NCBI RefSeq assembly: GCF_000711235.1
Contig: NZ_JOMI01000007.1
Span: 124,001-188,000, forward strand
Reading direction: 5' to 3'
DNA length: 64,000 nt
From: Prevotella sp. 10(H)
Lineage (GTDB): Bacteria; Bacteroidota; Bacteroidia; Bacteroidales; Dysgonomonadaceae
Shown here: piece after piece, positions 37,413 through 45,365 of the stretch
Layout: each line of letters begins with the position of its first letter
Numbering within the stretch: the stretch's first letter is position 1
Notes under the pieces: model-generated
Databases searched by the model: none
Told to the model about the DNA's origin: nothing
What the model saw: the letters and a program-made list of their open reading frames with translations, nothing else
Translations under genes and position numbers: made by a program

Positions 37413-38426
37413 TTATAGCCACCTGTTATCTCTATACCATTTTACCGACTCTTCCAGTCCTTTTTGCAGGTTATATTTGGGTGAAAAATGTAGATCGTTG
37501 ATAAGCGGGGTAATATCGCATTCCCAGTTTCGCTGCTTCATGATTTTGTATTTATCCCTGTTCAGCGTCGAAGGCTTCTTTGTTATTTTTGAAATATCTT
37601 CAGCGATAACGGATATTGTTTTTAGCAGCCATAACGGCACTTTCAGGCTTAGTACATGCTTTTTTTCTATCACTTCTTTTACCAGCCGGGTATACTCCTT
37701 GTCGGTATATACGTCACCGTCTGCAACGAAATAAGCACGGTTGCTTACTGTGCTTTCCAGTCCGAGGAATGCAGCATCTACCAGATCTTTTACGTATATG
37801 AACGTAAGGTGCTGCGGTTTAAACCCGGCACCGACATCCAGCCCCGATTTCACTGTTTTCAGCATCAGGAAGTAATCTTTCTCACGCGGGCCATATACTC
37901 CCGTCGGACGTAATATTATATAAGGAAAATCTTTCTTTTCTTGCAGGTACTTTTCTGCCTTAAGCTTGCTTATTCCATATGCTGTATTCGGGTGGGGCGC
38001 ATCGCTTAGCTTTATAGGTGTATAATTTATCTCATCGCCCAGTCCGAAAGCGCTGAGGCTACTCATCAGTACAAATTTTTCAGGAGTGCTATTTGCTGCA
38101 ATAAGCGCATCGATGAAATTAGCCGTATATTGGAAGTTCACCCTGTCGAAGTCGTCGGTATTGAGGCATTTCGTTACTCCCGCATTATGTATGATATAAT
38201 CGAATTTGCCATGTTCGGCTGCAAAATCTTTCAATTGCTCTGTCAGTTTTTCAGTATTGCTAAAGTTTAGGTCGATGAACTGGATGCGTTCATCTTTCAG
38301 GTATTCGCGGCTGCTGCTTTTGCGGATACCTGCCCATACCTCGAAATTTTTTTCGAGGGCTTTTTCTACGAGGAAACTGCCAATAAAGCCACTGGCTCCT
38401 GTGATAAGTATACGTTTGGTGTTCAT
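37413..38426 (-). CDS. NAD-dependent epimerase/dehydratase family protein
   Basis: This 337-residue extended short-chain dehydrogenase has the NAD motif TGASGFIGS (10-18), the downstream HNAGVTK, a catalytic Ser stretch (LMSSLSAFG) and the YGISK Tyr-Lys pair near residue 170. RPTGVYGPREKDY is typical of nucleotide-sugar epimerases and dihydroflavonol-reductase-like enzymes. The substrate cannot be read from sequence, and no sugar genes adjoin it to help. Confidence 0.82.
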   Translation of the reverse strand: MNTKRILITGASGFIGSFLVEKALEKNFEVWAGIRKSSSREYLKDERIQFIDLNFSNTEKLTEQLKDFAAEHGKFDYIIHNAGVTKCLNTDDFDRVNFQYTANFIDALIAANSTPEKFVLMSSLSAFGLGDEINYTPIKLSDAPHPNTAYGISKLKAEKYLQEKKDFPYIILRPTGVYGPREKDYFLMLKTVKSGLDVGAGFKPQHLTFIYVKDLVDAAFLGLESTVSNRAYFVADGDVYTDKEYTRLVKEVIEKKHVLSLKVPLWLLKTISVIAEDISKITKKPSTLNRDKYKIMKQRNWECDITPLINDLHFSPKYNLQKGLEESVKWYRDNRWL

Positions 38427-38586
38427 ATCGGTTACAAATTTACAATAATATTATATATCTCAATTCGATAACGCATTGAAGTGGAATATTTATAACTGCG
38501 TATAATTGAAGAATACTTGGATTTCTTTTACTTAAACCTGATAAATATGTGTATATAAAAGTTTTCTACTAGGGCGTCAGCTTTCC

Positions 38587-38707
38587 GTGCATTAGTTCCC
38601 AAGACGGGTACCTGTCCGGTGTAGGCGGCGTAGAAAGGGACGGGGCGATAGCCCGTATGTCACTTTCAGCCGACAAGCCGATGACAGGTCGGCGGGGAAC
38701 GGAGCAC
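38587..38707. ncRNA. GC-rich nested hairpin element, possible ncRNA or palindromic repeat
   Basis: Seven nested, ordered stems pair across 121 nt: 38587-38590 with 38704-38707, 38595-38600 with 38695-38700, 38610-38616 with 38683-38689, 38626-38629 with 38669-38672, 38633-38637 with 38663-38667, 38639-38641 with 38659-38661, and an apical GGGC/GCCC around GATA. It is far richer in G and C than the flanks and encodes no clear protein. It sits in the 526-nt gap between the epimerase gene and rpmB. A smaller hairpin (about 38723-38740) follows. It may be a structured RNA or a mobile extragenic palindrome; the strand is unknown. Confidence 0.55.
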
Positions 38708-38866
38708 TAGCTTTTTGTTTTGTTTTGGGCAATGCCAAAATGAAAAACAAGCCGGTAGGCGCGTTAGTATATTATCCAAGGCAAATTAATAAGTTATGTA
38801 TATCTTTATCTATACAAGCCTTAGATGTTATTTCTTTAAAATGACCGAACTTTAACGATATAAATA

Positions 38867-38897
38867 TTTGTAGGTTTGAAAAATATGACTAAATTTG
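38867..38897 (+). promoter_or_regulatory. Promoter of rpmB-rpmG-DUF4295
   Basis: TTTG (38867-38870) and TAAATTTG (38890-38897) are separated by 19 nt, the textbook Bacteroidota -33/-7 layout. The rpmB start codon is at 38953. Confidence 0.75.
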
Positions 38898-38952
38898 CAT
38901 CCCGATTTGGATAGGATATAATATAAAAATAAACATATAAAACACAATAGCG

Positions 38953-39192
38953 ATGTCCAAAATTTGTCAAATTACAGGAAAAAAAGCTATGGTTGGCAAT
39001 AATGTTTCTCACTCGAACAGAAAGACTAAGAGAAAATTTAATGTCAATCTTTTCAAGAAAAAATTCTACTGGGTAGAAGAAGATTGTTGGGTCAGCCTTA
39101 ATGTTTCAGCAGCAGGCCTTCGTACAATCAATAAAATAGGATTGGACGCTGCAATCAAAAGAGCGGCCGCAGACGGTTTTTTAAACGCTTAA
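38953..39192 (+). CDS. rpmB: 50S ribosomal protein L28 (bL28)
   Basis: This is a 79-residue large-subunit protein. The pattern [23 protein letters not shown] at the start and [21 protein letters not shown] near the end identify bL28. It is the first of three short ribosome-related genes in one unit with L33 and a DUF4295 protein, as is usual in Bacteroidota. Confidence 0.97.
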   Translation: MSKICQITGKKAMVGNNVSHSNRKTKRKFNVNLFKKKFYWVEEDCWVSLNVSAAGLRTINKIGLDAAIKRAAADGFLNA

Positions 39193-39194
39193 TT

Positions 39195-39201
39195 AAGGAG
39201 G
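39195..39201 (+). promoter_or_regulatory. Strong Shine-Dalgarno site of rpmG
   Basis: AAGGAGG lies 10 nt before the rpmG ATG. Such a full anti-SD match is unusual in this phylum, and I see no equal upstream of the other genes here. Confidence 0.6.
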
Positions 39202-39211
39202 AACAGAAAAA

Positions 39212-39400
39212 ATGGCTAAGAAAGCAAAAGGAAACAGAATCCAGGTAATACTGGAGTGCACAGAGCACAAAGCCAGTGGTATGCCGGGCACATCCCGTTA
39301 CATTACTACTAAGAACAGAAAAAATACAACTGAAAGACTGGAATTGAAAAAATACAATCCGGTATTGAAGAAGGTAACAGTACATAAAGAAATCAAGTAA
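39212..39400 (+). CDS. rpmG: 50S ribosomal protein L33 (bL33)
   Basis: This 62-residue protein has the bL33 pattern: [15 protein letters not shown], a short loop, [21 protein letters not shown] and VTVHKEIK. It lacks the CxxC pairs of the zinc-binding form, so it is the zinc-free type. It starts 19 nt after rpmB behind an unusually good Shine-Dalgarno site. Confidence 0.97.
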   Translation: MAKKAKGNRIQVILECTEHKASGMPGTSRYITTKNRKNTTERLELKKYNPVLKKVTVHKEIK

Positions 39401-39414
39401 AAATAAGATAGACC

Positions 39415-39576
39415 ATGGCAAAGAAAACAGTCGCTGGTTACCGTGACCCATCTGCAAAAGACGGTCGTAACTACGCTAAAGTAATCAAAATGGTAAAATC
39501 TCCGAAAACAGGAGCTTACACATTTAAGGAAGAAATGGTTCCAAACGAATCAGTAAAAGATTATTTCGCGAAATAA
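39415..39576 (+). CDS. DUF4295 small protein
   Basis: This 53-residue basic protein (MAKKTVAGYRDPSAKDGRNYAK... ending ESVKDYFAK) starts 14 nt after rpmG. I recognise it as the DUF4295 type found directly after rpmG in Bacteroidota. Its size, charge and constant position next to L28 and L33 suggest a ribosome-associated or lineage-specific ribosomal protein. That role is inference. Confidence 0.88.
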   Translation: MAKKTVAGYRDPSAKDGRNYAKVIKMVKSPKTGAYTFKEEMVPNESVKDYFAK

Positions 39577-39599
39577 TCTTGTTAAAAATATCTAAAACG

Positions 39600-39630
39600 C
39601 CTCCTTCATTCATATGTAGGGAGGTTTTTT
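39600..39630 (+). terminator. Terminator of the rpmB operon
   Basis: A CCTCC/GGAGG stem (39600-39604 with 39620-39624) with further pairing inside is followed by TTTTTT. Confidence 0.75.
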
Positions 39631-39643
39631 ATTATCCATTTTG

Positions 39644-39651
39644 TAGCTTTG
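39644..39651 (+). promoter_or_regulatory. -7 promoter box of the ftsY operon
   Basis: TAGCTTTG fits TAnnTTTG and lies 76 nt before the ftsY start codon. Confidence 0.5.
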
Positions 39652-39727
39652 TATAAGGTATATACAGAGTGGTAACAGGATAGAAGAGATACATTTATCT
39701 CCTTTAAAATCAAAAAGAATAAAATCT

Positions 39728-40681
39728 ATGGGATTATTCGATTTCTTTTCGAAACAAAAGAAAGAAACACTGGATAAAGGTCTGGAAAAGACCAAAGAAT
39801 CGATGTTTTCCAAGTTGTCGCGTATCGTTGCCGGAAAATCGAAGGTAGATGACGATGTGCTCGACGAACTGGAGGAAGTTCTCATTACATCGGATGTGGG
39901 AGTAAATACCACATTGAAAATCATCGAGCGCATCGAAAAGCGGGTGGCTAAGGACAAATATGTTGATGAAAAGGAACTCAAAAATATCCTTCGCGAAGAA
40001 ATAGCCGACCTGCTCACAGAAAACAATGCTGTAGATAACGAAGATTTCTCTGTCTCGGAAAACGTGAAACCATATGTAATAATGGTTGTCGGCGTTAACG
40101 GAGTAGGAAAAACCACCACTATAGGCAAACTCGCTAACCAATTCAAGAAAGCCGGAAAATCCGTATACCTCGGTGCAGCCGATACTTTTCGCGCTGCTGC
40201 CGTTGAGCAGCTTGTAATATGGGGAGAGCGTGTTGGGGTTCCGGTTATCAAACAGGCGATGGGTTCCGACCCCGCTTCAGTTGCTTTCGATACATTGAGT
40301 TCTGCAAAATCAAATAATGCCGATGTGGTGATTATCGATACGGCAGGCCGTCTTCACAATAAGGTAGGATTAATGAACGAGCTTTCGAAAATAAAGAAAG
40401 TGATGGATAAAATAGTTCCGGGAGCACCGCATGAAGTACTGCTTGTACTTGACGGCTCAACCGGGCAAAATGCTTTTGAGCAGGCTACACAATTTACAGC
40501 AGCTACCGATGTTACCGCGCTGGCCATTACAAAACTGGATGGCACAGCAAAAGGCGGTGTGGTAATCGGTATCTCGGATCAATTTAGAATACCTGTAAAA
40601 TATATAGGTTTGGGAGAGGGAATAGATGATCTTCAGGTGTTCAGGCGCCGCGAGTTTGTCGACAGCCTCTTTGGAGAATAA
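39728..40681 (+). CDS. ftsY: Signal recognition particle receptor FtsY
   Basis: FtsY receives ribosome-SRP complexes at the inner membrane. The 317-residue protein is a short form: an N-terminal helical domain (about 20-95) and the NG GTPase domain with GVNGVGKTTTIGKLA near 118, DTFRAAAVEQL near 155, DTAGR near 205 and TKLDGTAKGG near 275. It lacks the long acidic region of the E. coli protein. rimO follows after 3 nt. Confidence 0.97.
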   Translation: MGLFDFFSKQKKETLDKGLEKTKESMFSKLSRIVAGKSKVDDDVLDELEEVLITSDVGVNTTLKIIERIEKRVAKDKYVDEKELKNILREEIADLLTENNAVDNEDFSVSENVKPYVIMVVGVNGVGKTTTIGKLANQFKKAGKSVYLGAADTFRAAAVEQLVIWGERVGVPVIKQAMGSDPASVAFDTLSSAKSNNADVVIIDTAGRLHNKVGLMNELSKIKKVMDKIVPGAPHEVLLVLDGSTGQNAFEQATQFTAATDVTALAITKLDGTAKGGVVIGISDQFRIPVKYIGLGEGIDDLQVFRRREFVDSLFGE

Positions 40682-40684
40682 GGA

Positions 40685-41980
40685 ATGAAGAAAAACAGAA
40701 TAGATGTCATCACGCTCGGTTGTTCAAAAAACCTGGTCGACTCCGAGTTGCTGATGAAACAACTACTGGCCAATGGTTACACAGTAAAACACGATCCAGA
40801 TAGATCGGAAGGTGAGATTGTTGTTATTAATACATGCGGATTTATCGGGGATGCAAAAGAAGAGTCCATAAATATGATACTCGAATTTGCAGAGGCGAAA
40901 AAAGAACGAAAACTGAATAAGCTTTTTGTTATGGGATGCCTCACCGAACGATATATGGAAGAGTTGCGGGTAGAAATTCCGGAAGTAGATAATTTCTATG
41001 GGAAGTTCAACTGGAAAGCACTGATAGCCGATCTGGGGAAATCATACAATCAGGATCTGGCTCTGGAACGGAACATAACCACCCCTGCGCATTATGCATA
41101 TCTGAAAATATCTGAGGGGTGTAACCGTACATGTTCGTATTGTTCAATTCCGATAATGACAGGCAAGCACCAATCCCGTCCTATAGAGGAAATAGAGGAG
41201 GAAGTGAGACACCTTGTTGCATCGGGAGTAAAGGAATTTCAGGTGATTGCACAGGATTTATCCTATTACGGACTGGATAACTATAAGCAGGCAAAACTTC
41301 CTGAACTGATAGAACGACTGGCAAAAATTGAAGGAGTAGAATGGATACGGCTGCATTATGCTTATCCTGCAAATTTTCCGTTTGATTTGCTCAGGGTGAT
41401 AAGGGAAAACGATAATGTATGCAACTATCTCGATATAGCTCTTCAGCATGTGAGCGATAATATGCTGAAAAAGATGCGCCGCCATATAACTAAGGATGAG
41501 ACTTATACTCTTATGAAACGCATACGTGAAGAAGTTCCGGGTATTCATATCCGCACAACGTTGATGGTAGGGCATCCGGGTGAGTCGCACAAAGACTTTG
41601 AAGAGCTTTTGCAGTTTGTAAAAGATATGCGCTTCGACCGGATGGGAGCATTTCCTTATTCGCACGAAGACGGCACATATGCATACTCTCATTACAAGGA
41701 TGAGGTGTCGGACGAACTGAAACAGGAACGTATGGATGTATTGATGGCCATACAGGAAAGGATAGCTCTTGAAATAAATGAGCAAAAAATTGGAAGTACC
41801 TTAAAAGTGGTTGTAGACAGGGAAGAGCCTGATTATTACATAGGTCGGACAGAGTATGATTCGCCCGAAGTTGACCCCGAGGTATTGATAAAGAAAAATA
41901 AAATGCTTAATATTGGAAACTTTTATGATATAAAAATAACAGCAGCACAACCTTTCGACCTATACGGTGAACTAGTTTAA
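40685..41980 (+). CDS. rimO: Ribosomal protein uS12 methylthiotransferase RimO
   Basis: RimO adds a methylthio group to a conserved Asp of ribosomal protein S12. The 431-residue protein has the N-terminal UPF0004 domain with cysteines in LGCSKNLVDS, NTCGF and GCLTERY for one iron-sulfur cluster, the radical-SAM motif CNRTCSYC near residue 143 for the other, and a C-terminal TRAM domain. It starts 3 nt after ftsY, so the two are translated together. Confidence 0.96.
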   Translation: MKKNRIDVITLGCSKNLVDSELLMKQLLANGYTVKHDPDRSEGEIVVINTCGFIGDAKEESINMILEFAEAKKERKLNKLFVMGCLTERYMEELRVEIPEVDNFYGKFNWKALIADLGKSYNQDLALERNITTPAHYAYLKISEGCNRTCSYCSIPIMTGKHQSRPIEEIEEEVRHLVASGVKEFQVIAQDLSYYGLDNYKQAKLPELIERLAKIEGVEWIRLHYAYPANFPFDLLRVIRENDNVCNYLDIALQHVSDNMLKKMRRHITKDETYTLMKRIREEVPGIHIRTTLMVGHPGESHKDFEELLQFVKDMRFDRMGAFPYSHEDGTYAYSHYKDEVSDELKQERMDVLMAIQERIALEINEQKIGSTLKVVVDREEPDYYIGRTEYDSPEVDPEVLIKKNKMLNIGNFYDIKITAAQPFDLYGELV

Positions 41981-41995
41981 ACTAAAACAATTGCT

Positions 41996-42286
41996 ATGAC
42001 AAACCAGGAATTAGTAGCAGCCTTAGCCAAAAAAACAGGATGGACACAGCGTCAGACATCCGAGATACTCGAAGCTACAGTATCTATTATGAATACTAAT
42101 CTGGAAAGCGGTAATTCCATCAATATTCAGGGATTCGGCCTTTTTGAAACAAAGAAGAAAAACGAACGTATATCGGTAAATCCGGTATCGAAACAACGTT
42201 TTTTGGTTCCCCCTAAAATCACTCTCGCATTTCGTCCCGGTCAGACAATAAAAGATAACCTTAAAAATCTGGAAGTAAATGAATGA
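41996..42286 (+). CDS. HU-family DNA-binding protein
   Basis: This 96-residue protein is a normal HU/IHF-type monomer: an N-terminal helical dimer part (NQELVAALAKKTGWTQRQTSEIL), GFGLFETKKK, then the DNA-binding arm with PVSKQRFLVPPKITLAFRPG. It lies 15 nt after rimO, and its last 8 nt overlap the start of a second HU gene that carries a membrane anchor. The two may form heterodimers; that is inference. Confidence 0.93.
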   Translation: MTNQELVAALAKKTGWTQRQTSEILEATVSIMNTNLESGNSINIQGFGLFETKKKNERISVNPVSKQRFLVPPKITLAFRPGQTIKDNLKNLEVNE

Positions 42287-43559
42287 ACGTCTTAGCCTTC
42301 AGGATTTGATTGACTTTCTGGCAAGAAAGCAAGGTATAACAAAAAAAGAATCGGAAACGTTTTTGCGTGAGTTCTTTAGCATCATTTCAGCGACGATAGA
42401 AAAAAACGAACCCGTAAAAATAAAGGACTTTGGTACATTCAAACTTGTAAAGGTAAACTCCCGTAGAAGTGTGGATGTGAATACCGGAGAAGCTATAGAA
42501 ATTCCCGCACATTATAAACTGAGTTTTACTCCGGATAAACTGTTGAAAGAGGCTATAAACCGCCCTTTTGCCAACTTCGAGAGTGTAGTTTTAGAGGAGG
42601 GTGTTTCATTCGATAATATCGATCAGATAAGTGACCAGATACAGGAAAGTCTGGATGATATAGATTTAACGGAAGAAGATACAATTGCAGAAATTTCAGA
42701 AGCTGTTACACCTCCAATAAAACAAGAAGAGGAATCAGTAACTGTGCAACAACAAGATGTAGAAGAGCCACAGGAACCGGAATCTATTGCTATTGAATCT
42801 CCTGAAGAGGAAAGGGAGGAAGAGGCTGTATCGGCTGTCGAACAGGCGGAAGAAGAGGCTATCATTGAACCGGAAACGCCGGCAGAGGATGTTATCGAAA
42901 CAGTCTCATCAGTTAAAGAAGATAAAACAGAAGTGTCCGAAGAAATGCCTGTGGGAAGTACTTACATGGCTGTTGATACTGAAGAGAACATACAGACGAA
43001 TGCCGGGTTTGTACTTGCAGAAGAAGAACAGGTATTGACCTCTACCGACAATATAGATTCAGCATTCGAAAATCACCGAAAGAGAGCCAGACGCAGACGT
43101 TATATCTCTCTCGGATTCATTATCTTCTTGATAATAGCCGGATTTGCTGTAGGAGGATATTATTTTCAGGAGGTTGCTAAATTTATAACCGGCGAACAGA
43201 CTACAGGTTCCGATAAAGATAAGCAGGTTGTTGTCGTATTAGATAAAATAGCGCCGGCAGATTCTTTAATCCAGAATCATGAGCCTATCCCGATTGCCGA
43301 TGTGCCATTGGCAACAGAAACTATAAAGGAGGGAGATACACTTGGCGCTCTGGCAAAGAAATATTACGGCAAAAACACTTTCTGGGTATATATTTATGAA
43401 GAAAATAAGGGTACAATCACTAACCCGAATAATGTAGATTTAGGTGCTGTTTTGGTGATTCCTGCTCCCGAAAAATATGGAATCGATCCTGATGATCCGG
43501 CTTCTGTAGAAATAGCTAAGAAAAAAGAATCCAAATTGTTTGCAGAGTTTTATTTCTAA
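42279..43559 (+). CDS. HU domain-membrane segment-LysM fusion protein
   Basis: This 426-residue protein joins three parts. Residues 1-90 form an HU-type DNA-binding domain (DFGTFKLVKVNSRRS, then VNTGEAIEIPAHYKLSFTPDK). A very acidic linker (about 95-265) follows, then a basic RKRARRRR stop and one membrane helix (about 273-295). The C-terminal part holds a LysM domain (about 346-393, KEGDTLGALAKKYYG). Charges place the HU domain in the cytosol and LysM in the periplasm, so the protein could tie DNA to peptidoglycan. The parts are clear; the tether role is inference. Its stop abuts that of licD on the other strand with no gap. Confidence 0.88.
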   Translation: MNERLSLQDLIDFLARKQGITKKESETFLREFFSIISATIEKNEPVKIKDFGTFKLVKVNSRRSVDVNTGEAIEIPAHYKLSFTPDKLLKEAINRPFANFESVVLEEGVSFDNIDQISDQIQESLDDIDLTEEDTIAEISEAVTPPIKQEEESVTVQQQDVEEPQEPESIAIESPEEEREEEAVSAVEQAEEEAIIEPETPAEDVIETVSSVKEDKTEVSEEMPVGSTYMAVDTEENIQTNAGFVLAEEEQVLTSTDNIDSAFENHRKRARRRRYISLGFIIFLIIAGFAVGGYYFQEVAKFITGEQTTGSDKDKQVVVVLDKIAPADSLIQNHEPIPIADVPLATETIKEGDTLGALAKKYYGKNTFWVYIYEENKGTITNPNNVDLGAVLVIPAPEKYGIDPDDPASVEIAKKKESKLFAEFYF

Positions 43560-44363
43560 TCAGAGATACTCGACTTTCATAAAATGTGAGGCCCGTTTCT
43601 CTTTTGGAGGGATGGACATATAGTCTCCGTATTGTTTTCGCAGATAGGTATCTATATCTTTTGGTGCTGAAAATTCATATCCTTCAAAGGTTACCTTTCC
43701 TACCGGAAACATGTATGAAGCATTGTGATTGGTCGAATTACCTATACCATAGCTATGTAGTATATTGTCAGGCTTCGTAATAGCACAGATTCCTCTGGCA
43801 ATCCACATCAGTATTATACCGATAGGGTACAGGAATAGCGATGTTGCATATTCATAGAAATACTTCAGTGAGTGAAAAGGTCTGCCGCGTTTTAACCGTC
43901 TGAAAGCCCGTCCATAGAAGAAATCGACTATATTCTTCATCCAGCGGTAACTCCTCTCTTCACTGAATATATCGATGAATACACCCTTTTCCTTATATCT
44001 CGCCATATCTTCTTCTTCGGAATGTACTATGGAATTTCTATCTCTAACCTTGGAAAAAAGTAGGCGATAACTCTTTTCTTTTGGCGTTTGCAGATAGAGA
44101 TTATCGGGTAATTCATTCGGTAATATCCTGAGCAGTTTTTTATAATCGGGGCGCAGCAGTTCTATGTCTATATCATCGTCCCACGGGATAAAACCGTCGT
44201 GCCGTACTGCTCCGAGCAATGTGCCGCCGCTGATCCAATAGGGGAGATTATGCTTGTCGCATATCTTCGCTACAGTTATCAGTATATCCAGCATCTTAAG
44301 CTGTAATGTCCTTAGTTCCGAACCCTCGGGGTTATATATTGCTTTCAGGTCTTCGTCTGCCAT
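43560..44363 (-). CDS. LicD family protein
   Basis: LicD proteins attach phosphocholine, or related phospho-groups, to surface glycans. The 267-residue protein has the family core with YWISGGTLLGAVRHDGFIPWDDD and an acidic metal motif (DDDIDIEL) near residue 63. A membrane-associated segment (about 180-195) lies later. It is the last gene of a small surface-glycan group and starts with an ATG that overlaps the TAA of the GT2 gene by one base. The transferred group cannot be told. Confidence 0.87.
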   Translation of the reverse strand: MADEDLKAIYNPEGSELRTLQLKMLDILITVAKICDKHNLPYWISGGTLLGAVRHDGFIPWDDDIDIELLRPDYKKLLRILPNELPDNLYLQTPKEKSYRLLFSKVRDRNSIVHSEEEDMARYKEKGVFIDIFSEERSYRWMKNIVDFFYGRAFRRLKRGRPFHSLKYFYEYATSLFLYPIGIILMWIARGICAITKPDNILHSYGIGNSTNHNASYMFPVGKVTFEGYEFSAPKDIDTYLRKQYGDYMSIPPKEKRASHFMKVEYL

Positions 44364-45361
44364 TATTTATCTTTTAGAAAGAGGATTAGTTTTAAAAGTT
44401 TACCTATTACAGAAGGACTAAAGGATGCAAAAGACGGTATGACTTTACTATATCTCTTTTGCGAAAGGCAAAGTACAATCCAACGTGACCAGAGAAAGGC
44501 AATAAAGCTTTCTTGCTCATAGATGTCTTTCATCTCATTTTGCCTGATTAGCTTTGTAAACCATGCCAGAATATCATCGAATCGTTCGATGTTTATTGCC
44601 TGTTTATTGCCTAAGCTATATAATTGGAATGTGATTTTATGGCAATACAATTCATCTTCTGTCGGTATTATATCGAGATGTCGGAGTTCATCAGATATAA
44701 TTTTATCTTTCAGTTTGTCCTGTACCTCATTATTTAATACGGATACATTCGTGTCGTGCCATCTGTATTCTAACAGCTCGTCCTTTAGATTAGCGATTTT
44801 CCCTTGTTTAGCTATTCTGCACCACAGTTCGTAATCTTCAACATGCTTATAAGCCACTTCATATGGGTTTTGCCGTAATACATCGGCGCGTATCATCATG
44901 CTGGGGTGAACAAAAGAGGGCGTAAATAACAGGCATATCTGTAGGAAGTCATTCTTCGTAAGATTCCTGATTCGCCCGGTCTTTTTCCCCGAGTTATCGA
45001 TTACTGCGGCATTTGTTCCGCACATCAGGTAGTCTGGGTGTTTGTCAAGAAAATCGACCTGTTTTTTTAATCTTTCCGGATGAGATATATCGTCGGCATC
45101 CATGCGTGCAATATACTCTCCGCCGCACAGGGCGATTCCTTTGTTCAGGGTTTTTATCAATCCCAGATTAGTTTCGTTCTTTACATAATAGATGCGTGCT
45201 TCCTCGTATCGGGTAATAATTTCTTCACTATCATCCGTCGAGCCGTCATTAATCAGTATAAGTTCCCAATCCTTGAAAGTCTGGTGTATAATACTGTCTA
45301 TTGCCCGGGAAAGATATTTCCCCGCATTATAAACCGGCATTAATACTGAAACTTTCGGCAT
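44363..45361 (-). CDS. Family 2 glycosyltransferase
   Basis: This 332-residue GT-A enzyme begins VSVLMPVYNAGKYLSRAIDSI, with INDGSTDDSE near residue 38, the metal-binding ARMDADDISHPERL near 88 and EDYELWCRIAKQG near 182. A long helical C-terminal part follows. It should add a sugar to a lipid-linked or surface glycan in the cytosol. It is encoded between the flippase gene (4 nt upstream) and licD (1-base overlap), so all three act in one pathway. Confidence 0.9.
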   Translation of the reverse strand: MPKVSVLMPVYNAGKYLSRAIDSIIHQTFKDWELILINDGSTDDSEEIITRYEEARIYYVKNETNLGLIKTLNKGIALCGGEYIARMDADDISHPERLKKQVDFLDKHPDYLMCGTNAAVIDNSGKKTGRIRNLTKNDFLQICLLFTPSFVHPSMMIRADVLRQNPYEVAYKHVEDYELWCRIAKQGKIANLKDELLEYRWHDTNVSVLNNEVQDKLKDKIISDELRHLDIIPTEDELYCHKITFQLYSLGNKQAINIERFDDILAWFTKLIRQNEMKDIYEQESFIAFLWSRWIVLCLSQKRYSKVIPSFASFSPSVIGKLLKLILFLKDK

Positions 45362-45365
45362 AGTA

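Noticed and set aside
38521-38800. A protein gene in the GC-rich region upstream of rpmB
   Set aside because: No frame has a plausible start, length and composition; nested stems explain the region better.
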